Positions 1-8,848 are shown, numbered from the stretch's first letter. The stretch: 64,000 bases of DNA from Shewanella woodyi ATCC 51908 (GCF_000019525.1 NC_010506.1:4774001-4838000); one strand, 5' to 3'. The notes: generated from the sequence alone by a model not told the origin. Made by a program: numbers and translations.

Positions 1-1232
1 GCTTTGACAGTGACACCTCTTCATCTCGCACTGGCGCCGATGAGCCCGTAGAGGGACACAGCTTTATCCATGTCGACACAAGTAGGATGGATGATTTTAT
101 TAGCGAGGGCGATCATGTTGCCATGCTCAGCCCCTGCTTTGATTTCACCACTAAGAACTCACCAACAATGGCGTTTTACTTCTCTATGTACGGTGAGGAT
201 ATGGGCACCCTCTCCATTGAAGCCACATTAGATAATGGCCAGAGCTGGCTTCCTGTTTGGCAGATGATAGGTCAAAAGCACACAGATGGAGAGTGGGAGC
301 AGGTTAATGTGGATCTCGATGAGTACGCTGGAAAGAAGGTTCAGTTTAGACTCGATTACCAAGTTCAGGGAGAAAAAGGTGATGCCTCTTTCGATAGCAT
401 ACAGCTAGATGCCATATCTCAGGACAAGGTACATGCAGTATTAAGCAGCGATAGCGTTGCCGAAGATGGCATGAGTTTCACCTTTACCCTACAAAGAGAG
501 GGCAGCGTTGCTGGTGAAACCTCGATTCAAGTCGCTACCCAAGATCTGACAGCCATGGCTGGCATCCATTATGAGGCCATCGACACTCATGTTGTTTTTG
601 CTGCTGACGAAACCACTAAAACACTAACCATTAATATCTTAGATAACGATAATCTGGAAGGTGATACTCAGTTCAACATTATTCTCTCGGGCGCTAATGC
701 CCCTGTCGATAATCCACCTCTACTGATCACTATCATCGAAGATGAAGAGGAGAATATCGCCCCTGTCGCTAGCTTTGACTTTAATGTCAAAAACAGTAAG
801 GTCAGCTTTACTAGCACCGCTAGTGATGAGGATGGCGAGATAGTCAGTTATCTGTGGGACCTTGGTGATGGAAGCAGTGCAGATACCGAAACCTTGACCC
901 ATCGCTATGCTCAAAGCGGCGATTATCTGGTGAGCCTCACCGTGACCGACGATGACGGCCTGTCTCACACCAGCTCTCAAACAGTCTCAGTATCTAAAAA
1001 GAGTAAACCTACCGCTGTGATTAAGCATATAAACCTATGGTTTATCGATGTTTTTGTATCGCTTAGCTATGATGACGATGGCTATATCACCCAGCACAGA
1101 TGGAAATTTAATGATGGCAGCAAAGCCTCTGGCCCAGTTGCAGTTAAATTTGGTAATCGCGCCTCTAAGGTAAAACTTATCGTCAAAGACAATGACAACC
1201 TTAAAGGCAGAGCAAAACTCAAATTTAGATAA
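1..1232 (+). CDS. Secreted MAM-like/Calx-beta/PKD protein, 5' truncated by window
   Basis: The reading frame is open from the first bases of the window, so this is the C-terminal part of a larger protein, not a gene starting at the ATG at 87. Visible domains in order: a jelly-roll MAM-like region (about the first 135 residues, ending in FDSIQLDAI); a Calx-beta repeat (TLTINILDNDNLEGDTQF); a clear PKD domain (SYLWDLGDGS, then YLVSLTVTDDDG); and a second degenerate PKD-like repeat ending at the stop. These modules are common at the C-termini of secreted metalloproteases and adhesins of marine bacteria, where they bind substrate or cell surface. The catalytic part, if any, lies outside the window. 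No membrane anchor or sorting tail is seen at the C-terminus. Domain assignment is by eye; a protease identity is inference. Confidence 0.75.
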   Translation, partial: FDSDTSSSRTGADEPVEGHSFIHVDTSRMDDFISEGDHVAMLSPCFDFTTKNSPTMAFYFSMYGEDMGTLSIEATLDNGQSWLPVWQMIGQKHTDGEWEQVNVDLDEYAGKKVQFRLDYQVQGEKGDASFDSIQLDAISQDKVHAVLSSDSVAEDGMSFTFTLQREGSVAGETSIQVATQDLTAMAGIHYEAIDTHVVFAADETTKTLTINILDNDNLEGDTQFNIILSGANAPVDNPPLLITIIEDEEENIAPVASFDFNVKNSKVSFTSTASDEDGEIVSYLWDLGDGSSADTETLTHRYAQSGDYLVSLTVTDDDGLSHTSSQTVSVSKKSKPTAVIKHINLWFIDVFVSLSYDDDGYITQHRWKFNDGSKASGPVAVKFGNRASKVKLIVKDNDNLKGRAKLKFR

Positions 1233-1273
1233 GCTATACAACAAGTCTTAAAAAATCTCAGGGTAAAGTGTAA

Positions 1274-1312
1274 AGAGCCAGTATCAACGAATGTTGATAC
1301 TGGCTCTCTTTT
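1274..1312. terminator. Bidirectional hairpin terminator
   Basis: Perfect 15-bp stem (1274-1288 with 1293-1307) and a 4-base loop, followed by CTTTT. It lies between two convergent genes and can serve both the PKD protein gene and the cupin gene. Confidence 0.8.
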
Positions 1313-1335
1313 ATCAGCTTAAAGCTTTTATCAAG

Positions 1336-1824
1336 CTAACGACTAAGGCGGGTGATAACCTCTTTATGCTGAGGATATTGAGTCAGTAGCCACTCTTGGC
1401 TAAACAGCTCAAAATCATCGAACGTAAAGCCTGGTGACACCATGCAACCTACTAGTGAGAAACCAGGGTTATTCATGGCCGAACCAAAAATACACCCTTT
1501 GGGCACCAAAAATTGTGGCCGTTCACCAGCAGCAAAATTTAATCCAAGTTGAGCGGTTGTTAGCTCCCCAGCCTCATCAATCATGTAAATCGTAAGCGAT
1601 TGACCTGCATGGAAATACCACATCTCATCGGCTGTTAAGCGGTGAAAGTTAGATACCTCCCCAGTGCGCAACAGAAAGTAGATACTTGTCCAAAGAGGCC
1701 GAGTATCATCAAACTGCTCATCAGAGCGATATGAAGAACGGAAATAACCCCCTTCGACATGCTGCTCTAATTTCAAATGCTCAATAAATGAGTCCGCAGT
1801 TTCCAAAGATAACTTGTCAGTCAT
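1336..1824 (-). CDS. DUF985 / cupin_5 family protein
   Basis: A 162-residue cytoplasmic protein of the cupin_5 (DUF985) family. The family pattern runs the whole length: EGGYFRSSYRS near residue 24, then SIYFLLRTGEVSNFHRL, DEMWYFHAG, QFLVPKGCIFGSA and a late SLVGCMVSPGFTFDDFE. His and Glu residues typical of a cupin metal site are present. No substrate is established for most members. The ATG at 1824 has a GAGTG-type ribosome site. The small unknown gene at 1864-2112 is upstream on the same strand with about a 40-base gap, so the two may be cotranscribed. Family call is confident; function unknown. Confidence 0.8.
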   Translation of the reverse strand: MTDKLSLETADSFIEHLKLEQHVEGGYFRSSYRSDEQFDDTRPLWTSIYFLLRTGEVSNFHRLTADEMWYFHAGQSLTIYMIDEAGELTTAQLGLNFAAGERPQFLVPKGCIFGSAMNNPGFSLVGCMVSPGFTFDDFELFSQEWLLTQYPQHKEVITRLSR

Positions 1825-1863
1825 AACATCACTCTATTGGTGCTAATACTTTGCTGTTTTACT

Positions 1864-2112
1864 TTAGTGCTTAGGCCTTACACCGTCACGCACCATCTCT
1901 TTACCATTTTCATACACTTCATCGGTCACCCAACGCGCATGTAAAAGCTTATGGTTAGCATCAAACACTGCAACAAAGTGACGGCCATCGGCATTATTTG
2001 TTGCCATACCCACGCCTTCAACACCTTGAAGACCTAAACCACCGGTTTCAACTGATACCAAAAAGCGTCTTAAATCATCTAGGTTGTCGATAATATTCTG
2101 TTCATCATTCAT
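1864..2112 (-). CDS. Small conserved-looking protein of unknown function
   Basis: Encodes 82 residues, acidic at the N-terminus, with no signal peptide or membrane segment. It holds a Gly-rich stretch (GGLGLQGVEGVGMA, about residues 24-37) followed by a beta-rich segment (HFVAVFDANHKLLHARWV). AAGAG lies about 10 bases before the ATG. It precedes the cupin gene on the same strand. I do not recognise a family. Codon use looks ordinary for the region, so I take it as a real gene with a housekeeping or stress role unknown. Confidence 0.55.
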   Translation of the reverse strand: MNDEQNIIDNLDDLRRFLVSVETGGLGLQGVEGVGMATNNADGRHFVAVFDANHKLLHARWVTDEVYENGKEMVRDGVRPKH

Positions 2113-2178
2113 CTGATTAGTACTCTTAATTCCTATTCGTTCAATGGAGCAAAGTCTCTCATAATCAGCCGCTTTTTA

Positions 2179-2216
2179 CACTGACAAAAGCCTGCAACTA
2201 TTACAGGCTTTCAGTG
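2179..2216. terminator. Hairpin between TonB receptor gene and small gene
   Basis: Inner 8-bp stem AAAGCCTG/CAGGCTTT (2187-2194 with 2204-2211), flanked by an outer CACTG/CAGTG pair. It sits 30 bases past the receptor stop codon. No long T-run follows, so terminator function is likely but not certain. Confidence 0.45.
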
Positions 2217-2247
2217 ACAGCTTAAAAAACAATGATCAAATTACTCT

Positions 2248-4293
2248 TTAGAACTGGTAAGTCATTGAGACACGGATATCTCGACCAGCCTCATAGAGGC
2301 CTGCAACCCCTTCCCAACCCTTGATTTTGTTATAATCACCAACACTTGAATGATCACGATACTGCTCATTAAACAGGTTTTGTACCGCGAGGTTTACCGT
2401 CAAGCTTTCACTACTTAGCGGAACCCATTGAACATAGATATCATGGACCTGATAACCTGGCTTATCGATAGTTTGAGTCTGCTCTATCCAACCTATCTCT
2501 ACGCCACGTTGAAGAACCTCGATATCATTGAGATCACTGACGTAACTAAAGTTCCATCCCATCTCAAGATTATCAGAAAGCGCATAGTTAACATTTAAAC
2601 CTAAGGTATCACCACGAGCATTAGCCAAACCAATATGCTCATAGCCCTCGACAGTATTTCCGTTTAGCTCAGCATCATTATTACTGTAGCTGGCTTGTAC
2701 ACGCCAATCCTCATACCAGTAAACAGCTTTTAGCTCGAAACCTTTGGTTTCTAACTGACCAATATTCTCAAAATAGACGTCACGGCCTAGTTGATCATAG
2801 ATAACATCATCGATATCAGATTGATACACTGAAGCGGTCACCTGCCAATGCTCGTCATGGTAGTTCAAACCAATTTCGGTGTTATCCACCTTTTCAGCAT
2901 CGAGATCAGGATCGATTGATATCCAATCTGGCGCTTGCGCTAAGGTAAAGGCATCACCGACCTCTTTGCCCCGCATCGCTTGAGCATACCCTAAGGTCAA
3001 CCTCCAGTTCGGATGGAAGTCATAATTCAGGCCTATATTCGGGCTAACACCATCGCTGTCGGTCTGATTATCATAAGTTACCTGCTCAACATCATATTGA
3101 TCGTAGCGCACACCAAAGCTGAGTAAGAGTTCATTATTGATCTGCCAGTGATCCTGCAGATACATACCTTTAACTTCCCCCTCCTCTTGGAACTTACCGA
3201 TATTAGGATCCCAAGCCCACTTCTGCCATACGCTGGCATCGGCAAGATACTCACTGCTGACCTTGTCTTTACGATACTCAATACCATAGGTCAGGGTGTG
3301 ATCACCCAATAGGCTGATATTACAAATATCAAAGCCATAGGTTTTCATCTCTGCACCATAGAGCCCCCAACGATCGAAGCGATTCTGCTCCACCGAGGAT
3401 TGAGTATGGAACAAGCTTGTTTCAAGATTAATTAAGTCATTAGCAGAAAAAAGATGATTTAACACAAAGGTCTCACGCTCACCCTCCATAGGAAATAACG
3501 TGTCTCCCTCTAAGGTTGGCCAGTTAGGTCTTGCTCCAAACTCCCCCTCCTCATTACGCTTCTCATAACTGAGACTCAAAGTCTGCTTATCGGTCAATTC
3601 ACCATTAACCTTAACGTAGCCTAAACTCTGCTCAGCCGAGGTGCCGTAGAGTTCGTTGCCATCACCATCTTCCATATTGTCACGGTCAATATAAATGTAA
3701 GATCCTAATACTCCCCAGCTATCCGAAAGCCTTCCATAAAAGGTACCACTGGTTTTATAACCGTCATTACTGAAGTAACCCGCTTTAATCGTTCCACCAA
3801 ACTGCTCATCAGAACTAAGCAGGTCATCGACTCCTTTGGTTTTAAAGCGGATCGCTCCACCAATAGCACCTGCGCCACTGGTTGCCTCCCCAGCACCCGC
3901 CTGCACTTCGACCTCTTTTAACAGCTCAGGATCGATAGCCACGCGACCAATATGGTGAAATAGTGTGCCAGTTTGCGGCGCGCCGTCGACGGTAACATTG
4001 AATAAGGTGTCTTCTAGACCACGAATATAGACCTTCTGTGCGACCCCTAAAGAGCCTCCCACAGAGACTGAAGGTACAAATCTAAAAATATCCGCAAGAT
4101 CATTGGCTTGATACTTCTCAAGCTCATCGGGGGTGATCTCAGTGTTGGTCGTCTGGCCGACAACAGCAATCGACTCAATCACCTTGCTCTCGTTAACTGC
4201 TGACTCTTCTGCGTACACATTACTCGCCGCCAGTGCCAGCGAGATAGCTAATGTGAGAGGCTTTACTCCTCTCCCCGAGTGAAACGATGTCAT
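2248..4293 (-). CDS. TonB-dependent outer-membrane receptor, probably for an iron compound
   Basis: About 681 residues from the ATG at 4293, which has AGGCG at a fitting distance and begins a clean signal peptide (cleavage near NVYA-EES). An in-frame start 11 codons upstream has no ribosome site and lies in the putative Fur box. The plug domain holds VYIRGLEDTLFNVTVDGAP and an Ala/Gly-rich EVQAGAGEATSGAGAIGGAIRF stretch (split here only by the family plug end). The barrel ends in an aromatic YQF, as expected for outer-membrane insertion. A motif resembling the NPDL box of haem/transferrin receptors (DPDLDAEKVDNTE) is present, but the partner FRAP box is not clear, so the ligand is open. The sensor kinase and response regulator genes lie upstream on the same strand, as in PfeA/PfeRS-type siderophore systems. 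Confidence 0.85.
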   Translation of the reverse strand: MTSFHSGRGVKPLTLAISLALAASNVYAEESAVNESKVIESIAVVGQTTNTEITPDELEKYQANDLADIFRFVPSVSVGGSLGVAQKVYIRGLEDTLFNVTVDGAPQTGTLFHHIGRVAIDPELLKEVEVQAGAGEATSGAGAIGGAIRFKTKGVDDLLSSDEQFGGTIKAGYFSNDGYKTSGTFYGRLSDSWGVLGSYIYIDRDNMEDGDGNELYGTSAEQSLGYVKVNGELTDKQTLSLSYEKRNEEGEFGARPNWPTLEGDTLFPMEGERETFVLNHLFSANDLINLETSLFHTQSSVEQNRFDRWGLYGAEMKTYGFDICNISLLGDHTLTYGIEYRKDKVSSEYLADASVWQKWAWDPNIGKFQEEGEVKGMYLQDHWQINNELLLSFGVRYDQYDVEQVTYDNQTDSDGVSPNIGLNYDFHPNWRLTLGYAQAMRGKEVGDAFTLAQAPDWISIDPDLDAEKVDNTEIGLNYHDEHWQVTASVYQSDIDDVIYDQLGRDVYFENIGQLETKGFELKAVYWYEDWRVQASYSNNDAELNGNTVEGYEHIGLANARGDTLGLNVNYALSDNLEMGWNFSYVSDLNDIEVLQRGVEIGWIEQTQTIDKPGYQVHDIYVQWVPLSSESLTVNLAVQNLFNEQYRDHSSVGDYNKIKGWEGVAGLYEAGRDIRVSMTYQF

Positions 4294-4306
4294 AACGCGC
4301 CTATGT

Positions 4307-4341
4307 AAATGATAAAATGTAAACAAGAATTATTATCATTT
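4307..4341 (-). promoter_or_regulatory. Fur-box-like inverted repeat upstream of the TonB receptor
   Basis: AAATGATAA (4307-4315) and TTATCATTT (4333-4341) form a 9-bp inverted repeat. The right arm extends into GAATTATTATCATT, which resembles the Fur consensus built from GATAAT units. It starts 13 bases before the receptor ATG, on the promoter side, so iron repression is likely. Confidence 0.6.
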
Positions 4342-4432
4342 AAAGCGGTAATGACAGTGATTTTACAATTGTTACATTTACCAAGTCATCAATGACCCAT
4401 TAAAGCGAGTTGTAAGAGTGATATTCATGGTA

Positions 4433-5788
4433 TTAAACTTTGGGGATTTTAATGGTCATACATAGGCCAGAGCCTTCTCCTTCTCCCCTGTTTTGAGCAG
4501 TAACACTTGAGCGAATTGCGGCTAACTGCCTCTGAGCTAAGGCTAAACCTAAACCGAAACTGCTTCCCTCTGCTCCACGAGAACTGTCTAAACGAAAGAA
4601 AGGTTTGAAAATGGCACTTAAAAATTGATCTGGCACACCTGGTCCTTGGTCGAGAATATCGATTTGAAAAACATCACCCAGATCAGTCAAGATAACGTGT
4701 ACTACTTTACCACTGGGTGTGTAACGTAAAGCATTACGTAAAATGTTTTCCAGAGCCTGCCCAGCAGCTCTGTGGCTTGAGTTTTCAACCAAGGCACTGT
4801 CGGGAAGCTGAGTGACCATCTCCCTATCGGGAAATTCAAACTTGGCATCATCAATCAGGACGTCCAAAAGGTCGATCAGCTCTAGAGACTCCTGTTGTAA
4901 CTCCGGCTGCTCATTCTCAAGCCAGGCAAGGGTTAAGGTATCTTCCACTAGCTTGCGAATATGACTAGACTCTCTGTCGATCCGTTCAATATTTTCATCC
5001 TCTCCCCTCTCTTTTACCGCTCCTAACGCGATATCTAATCGCGTTAATGGGGTACGAAGCTCATGGGAGAGATCGGCAATTAGCTGACGTTGGCTAATTA
5101 TCTGCTCACCAATTCGGACAGCCATCTGATCGAAAGCTCCGGCTAAGTCGGAGAACTCATCATTTCGCTCCCCCATTAAGGCTTTCGCCCGCACATCAAA
5201 CTTTCCCTTGCTGAAGCGACGAGTGGCCAACTGTAGTTGCAGCAAGGGTTTCATAATGTGTCGGTAAAGAATAAAAGAGAGCAGAGCTAATAGAATAGTA
5301 GGTAAGATAATTTGAAAGGTAAGCTCTGTATGACGCCAGTAAACGCCCGGTCTCATTCTCTCTGGCAGCCGAATTAAGAAGCTCACCTGTTGATCGGTAA
5401 AAGGCACTTCCATAGTAGGGTTAGCAGCAAAGTAGAGATGTACTTTCCACTCCACATTACGGCCTAAATTGTAGCCCTGACTGAATTTATCTCCTAGATC
5501 GCCACCAGCTAAGTGTTTTACATCATAGCTTGCAACCGCAGCCCAAGTATTCTCCTCTCGTTGCAAATTAGCTAACCACAAGGCCAGCTTTTTCTCGTCA
5601 CCAGCTAAGTAGAGGGCTTGTGCCTCTTTTCCCCATGCGGTCAAGGTTTGTCTGTCCTCAACAGCCAACAAGCTCATCCCCTCCTCAGTGCGGGAGGTCA
5701 ACAAACCAATCACATAGAAGAGTGCAACGACTCCAGTAGCAATAATCAAGCAAAGCTTCCAAAACAGTTTACGGCTCATACCAAGCAA
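4433..5788 (-). CDS. Membrane sensor histidine kinase (PfeS/EnvZ-like)
   Basis: A 451-residue inner-membrane kinase. One membrane helix lies near residues 10-27, followed by a periplasmic sensor region of about 130 residues. A second helix (about 155-172) leads into a HAMP domain. The H box is DLSHELRTPLTRLD. N, G1 and G2 boxes are present (ENILRNALRYTP, DQGPGVP, FGLGLALAQRQ). The start overlaps the end of the response regulator gene by 13 bases, so the two are translated as a pair. The TonB receptor gene follows 139 bases downstream on the same strand. By analogy with PfeR/PfeS this kinase may sense the receptor's ligand in the periplasm; that is inference. Confidence 0.88.
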   Translation of the reverse strand: MLGMSRKLFWKLCLIIATGVVALFYVIGLLTSRTEEGMSLLAVEDRQTLTAWGKEAQALYLAGDEKKLALWLANLQREENTWAAVASYDVKHLAGGDLGDKFSQGYNLGRNVEWKVHLYFAANPTMEVPFTDQQVSFLIRLPERMRPGVYWRHTELTFQIILPTILLALLSFILYRHIMKPLLQLQLATRRFSKGKFDVRAKALMGERNDEFSDLAGAFDQMAVRIGEQIISQRQLIADLSHELRTPLTRLDIALGAVKERGEDENIERIDRESSHIRKLVEDTLTLAWLENEQPELQQESLELIDLLDVLIDDAKFEFPDREMVTQLPDSALVENSSHRAAGQALENILRNALRYTPSGKVVHVILTDLGDVFQIDILDQGPGVPDQFLSAIFKPFFRLDSSRGAEGSSFGLGLALAQRQLAAIRSSVTAQNRGEGEGSGLCMTIKIPKV

Positions 5789-6471
5789 TACCCTTTACCG
5801 TGGCATGTTTGCAGTCGCTCTCCCTGCCAGTCGGCATCATTAAGCTTACGTCTCACTCGACTCAAGTGCATATCTAAGCTTCTGTCATAAGCTCCAATAT
5901 TTCGATTCAACACCTTCTGGTAAAGGTAGGCTTTACTGAGCACTTCACCTCTGTGTAGCAGCAGCTCCCACAGTAACTTAAATTGGATCGGGGTAAATTC
6001 TAGCACCTGCTCACAGACCATGACTGTCTGCTCACGGTAGTTGATCTGTAAACTATCCAGTATCAGCTCATGGGATATCAATTCGTTCTTTAAAGTATGG
6101 CTACGACGCAATAATGCTTCGATACGTAATAGCAACTCAGTACTACTGAAAGGTTTTGCCACGTAGTCATCAGCACCTTGACTAAACCCTTGAATTCTTT
6201 CCTCTTCGGCGCCTTTAGCTGTCACCATGATCACTGGAGTTTGGCAAGACTTACGCAACATTTTAAGCAGTGAGAAACCATCACGGCCCGGTAACATCAC
6301 ATCGAGTAGGATAAGCTGGTACAGCTTAGATGATGCTTGCAGTAACCCATCCTCACCGTCAAAACTTTGATTAACAAGATAGCCTTTGGCTCGCAGTAGT
6401 TCAGCTAATTGGGCATTGAGAAGCTTGTCATCCTCAATCACCAAAATTTTAATCGGGTCCATGGTACTCAT
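5776..6471 (-). CDS. OmpR-family response regulator
   Basis: About 231 residues. The receiver domain begins KILVIEDDKLL, with the phospho-acceptor Asp in LILLDVMLPGRDG and the conserved Lys in VAKPFS. A C-terminal winged-helix DNA-binding domain ends in LSRVRRKLNDADW...HGKGYCLV. The longest frame starts at a GTG at 6501; the ATGs at 6474/6471 or 6462 fit the usual family N-terminus better, so 6471 is chosen with some doubt. It is translationally coupled to the sensor kinase. Likely target: the TonB receptor gene downstream of the pair. Confidence 0.88.
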   Translation of the reverse strand: MSTMDPIKILVIEDDKLLNAQLAELLRAKGYLVNQSFDGEDGLLQASSKLYQLILLDVMLPGRDGFSLLKMLRKSCQTPVIMVTAKGAEEERIQGFSQGADDYVAKPFSSTELLLRIEALLRRSHTLKNELISHELILDSLQINYREQTVMVCEQVLEFTPIQFKLLWELLLHRGEVLSKAYLYQKVLNRNIGAYDRSLDMHLSRVRRKLNDADWQGERLQTCHGKGYCLV

Positions 6472-6735
6472 CATTGCAAGGTCAGAGAAGAATATGGCCA
6501 CACAGTGTAATCATTTGAAACATAGACGCAACATTAGCCAAAGGCATTTACAAATCAAATATCGCAGAAATTATTGGATGGTAAATAGGTGAACACACAG
6601 GCGTATTGATAGAGATAGATACTTCACTGAAAATGGTTTCACAGTATCTAAAATCGACTCGAAAAAACGTCCTCTTAAAAATACACAACAACTAGGTTAA
6701 ATAACTGCTTTACACCCATTTTGGACACAGAGATA

Positions 6736-6755
6736 TAGATAGGTTATCTTATCTA
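6736..6755 (+). promoter_or_regulatory. Inverted repeat upstream of the lipoprotein operon
   Basis: TAGATA (6736-6741) and TATCTA (6750-6755) are a perfect 6-bp inverted repeat with an 8-base spacer, 58 bases before the first lipoprotein ATG. The rest of the 341 bases between the divergent response regulator and lipoprotein genes is AT-rich, with no other clear signal. A candidate operator only. Confidence 0.35.
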
Positions 6756-6812
6756 AAATGTGAATTTAAGGTTACAAACCTTACAAGAACAACTGTCATC
6801 GAAGGGAACACG

Positions 6813-7352
6813 ATGCATGTAACAGACTACAAGCATTGGCTAGCACACCTTATCTTAACTGGCTTTATGCTGTTAGTAAGTGGCTGCTCCTTCAATAATT
6901 TTGGCATAGCTAGTGAGTCTCACATAGCACTTTATCAGCATGCTAAAATTGTCACCAATCAAGCCTCTGGATTACATATCTATACAGAGCCGATGTTAGG
7001 TATTCAGCTTGGACATATAGAGCAGCGACTCGTCTACCCTTTGCTCAGCACAGAGCACTCTGTATGCATCGACCAAATCCTCGATAACACCTCAAAGATT
7101 GATGAGCCAGAGAAAGTACAGAAGTATGCTAATACACCAGTGATTGTCAGTAGCCAAAAGGCAGGACTAGGTTTTTCAGCCTCTCCTTACCATATTCGTG
7201 TAGACCTAGGATCCTCCTCGCGCAAAACACTCAGGGTTGACCAAAAAGACTCAATATCTATTTACTACTTAAATGCAGCACAGAAACGAGATGAAGATAT
7301 CTGCGCTGTGCTCAAAATAAAACCAACTGATAGGGATATTAATGATGAATAA
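6813..7352 (+). CDS. Lipoprotein of unknown function, first gene of a four-gene operon
   Basis: Encodes 179 residues with a hydrophobic signal segment ending in a lipobox (LLVSGC, Cys near residue 25), so the product is expected to be lipid-anchored. After the Cys comes ESHIALYQHAKIV, then LGIQLGHIEQRLVYP. This pattern recurs in the next two proteins. Two further cysteines (SVCIDQI, DICAVLK) could form a disulfide. GGGAACACG lies upstream of the ATG as a weak ribosome site. The end overlaps the next gene by 11 bases. I recognise no family. Confidence 0.65.
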   Translation: MHVTDYKHWLAHLILTGFMLLVSGCSFNNFGIASESHIALYQHAKIVTNQASGLHIYTEPMLGIQLGHIEQRLVYPLLSTEHSVCIDQILDNTSKIDEPEKVQKYANTPVIVSSQKAGLGFSASPYHIRVDLGSSSRKTLRVDQKDSISIYYLNAAQKRDEDICAVLKIKPTDRDINDE

Positions 7353-7695
7353 ACAGATGTTATGCCCACTACTCGTTATGTTTTTAGGTGGTTGCCAAGC
7401 CAACCACCTAGTCTATGTGCAGGAAACCTCCTTTGGGTTAACCATAGCTGCCAGCACTGAAGGAAGTAACAAGATGTCATTGGGTTACGATAGGGATATC
7501 TACGCCATCGTACCTAAGAAAACAGATGAAACAGATGCCATGTCACTATTTTCAGTGAACAAGGTAAAAGTAAAAGGACTGGATGATATGGAAGTTTCAG
7601 AGTTTGTTGCAAGTGGAGATGCCGCAGAGGAATTAGCTAAAAGTGCAAACTCTATCGATAAACTACGCGAAAAAGTATATGGAGATGTAAAATAA
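7342..7695 (+). CDS. Small lipoprotein of unknown function, second gene of the operon
   Basis: Encodes 117 residues with a short signal peptide and lipobox (FLGGC, Cys near 18). It has the shared module: ETSFGLTIAAS followed by MSLGYDRDIYAIVPKK. The C-terminal half is charged and probably helical (DAAEELAKSANSIDKLREKVYGD). The ATG lies inside the end of the preceding gene (ATGATG; either may be used), and the stop overlaps the next start by one base, so translation is coupled. No family recognised. Confidence 0.65.
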   Translation: MMNKQMLCPLLVMFLGGCQANHLVYVQETSFGLTIAASTEGSNKMSLGYDRDIYAIVPKKTDETDAMSLFSVNKVKVKGLDDMEVSEFVASGDAAEELAKSANSIDKLREKVYGDVK

Positions 7696-8519
7696 TGAGA
7701 ACTATCACCTTAGCACTCATCCCATTCTTGGCATTAACGCACTTATCAGGCTGCAGCAATGCGGTTACCTACCACCACTCAGAGCGAAACAGCATCGCCC
7801 TTGAAACTCGCGCGACAGACCCTCAACAGCCAGTTCAAGGCACCATCGGGATTAAAACCCGCACTATAGTGGTCACTCCTAAAGTTGATAAAACAAATGG
7901 TAATGCAACCAATGTAGTGAGTGACTTTGAGCTGAAACGAAAATCAAGTGGACACTGGTATGGAACCACAGAGATAAACAGTGCATTTATGACAGGCAAA
8001 GCAGCTAAAGATGCCAGCACTCGAAGTATACTTGCCGTTAAAGGAGGTTTAGGCAGTGGCCATTTAGGGCCGTTAAATACCCATAAAAAAATGATATTGC
8101 AAAATATGTACGACACCCTAGTTGATCTAACAGAAGACAAAGGTGCTGTTAAACTTCAAACACAATTAGATAACCTGCATAAATTACTCCCCGATGTAAG
8201 CAAAATGACCTTCTATCATCTCACGAATAGCAAAAAAAATTTAACAGATGTCAAAGGTAACCAAGTCAACAGTATATCGGCAGATTTCAATGGTGTGATG
8301 AACTATCTAGAATTAGTCGACACCAGCTTATTAGCCCTCAATTATATGCTGAATAACAGAGCAGTAACTTACAAAAGCAAAGATATTGATGGGACGCAAT
8401 TAAACAGCTTAAAGCAAGCCAAAGAGCTAAAAAACAAGGAGAGAGAAGCCTTCAATACAACCATAGGTAATAGCCCATCAATTGATAACACTATTACCTT
8501 TATTACAGACATTCTATAG
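7695..8519 (+). CDS. Lipoprotein of unknown function, third gene of the operon
   Basis: Encodes 274 residues with a signal peptide and lipobox (LTHLSGC, Cys near 20). The shared module appears as ERNSIALETRA, then GTIGIKTRTIVVTPKV. A Gly/Ser-rich central part (LAVKGGLGSGHLGPLNTHK) is followed by a long, probably helical C-terminal region with Leu heptads (VKLQTQLDNLHKLLPDV) and a Lys/Glu-rich stretch. It starts with a one-base TAATG overlap. No family recognised. The three lipoproteins could assemble together at the outer membrane. Confidence 0.65.
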   Translation: MRTITLALIPFLALTHLSGCSNAVTYHHSERNSIALETRATDPQQPVQGTIGIKTRTIVVTPKVDKTNGNATNVVSDFELKRKSSGHWYGTTEINSAFMTGKAAKDASTRSILAVKGGLGSGHLGPLNTHKKMILQNMYDTLVDLTEDKGAVKLQTQLDNLHKLLPDVSKMTFYHLTNSKKNLTDVKGNQVNSISADFNGVMNYLELVDTSLLALNYMLNNRAVTYKSKDIDGTQLNSLKQAKELKNKEREAFNTTIGNSPSIDNTITFITDIL

Positions 8520-8529
8520 GGGTTAAGCA

Positions 8530-8784
8530 ATGAATGTTAATGAGATAACCCGCCAAGAGTGGGAAGAGAGTTCAACGCTCTCCCCCACACAGGAAAATAT
8601 AAAGTTCTTTCGATTAGAAGATTGGGAAACCCTTGAAATAGAGACAGAAATAGAAAACATTAAAGACTATGCAAAAGCCTTGCAGCGCGTTGCACAAAAA
8701 ATAAAAAGCCATGGCTACGGTATTATTGAAGCTAAACGAAATGATAAAGATGATGCTTGGCTATGTAAATGCATAACGCCATAG
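8530..8784 (+). CDS. Small acidic cytoplasmic protein, fourth gene of the operon
   Basis: Encodes 84 residues with no signal peptide. It begins 10 bases after the third lipoprotein stop, with AGGGGT upstream. Acidic first half (EEWEESS, LEIETEIENIKDYAKALQRVAQKIKSHGYG), a single CKC near the C-terminus. Unlike its three exported neighbours it should stay in the cytoplasm, so it may be a chaperone or regulator for them; this is a guess from position only. No family recognised. Confidence 0.55.
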   Translation: MNVNEITRQEWEESSTLSPTQENIKFFRLEDWETLEIETEIENIKDYAKALQRVAQKIKSHGYGIIEAKRNDKDDAWLCKCITP

Positions 8785-8848
8785 TGCTGAATAAGTAGGA
8801 GAGCAACTAGCTCCAAATACTTTAGCCCTCCATAAACCCCTTAAAGCG

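Noticed and set aside
87..1232. Treating the ATG at 87 as the start of the first gene
   Set aside because: The frame is open to the window edge and its upstream codons continue the same kind of domain sequence, so the gene is truncated by the window.
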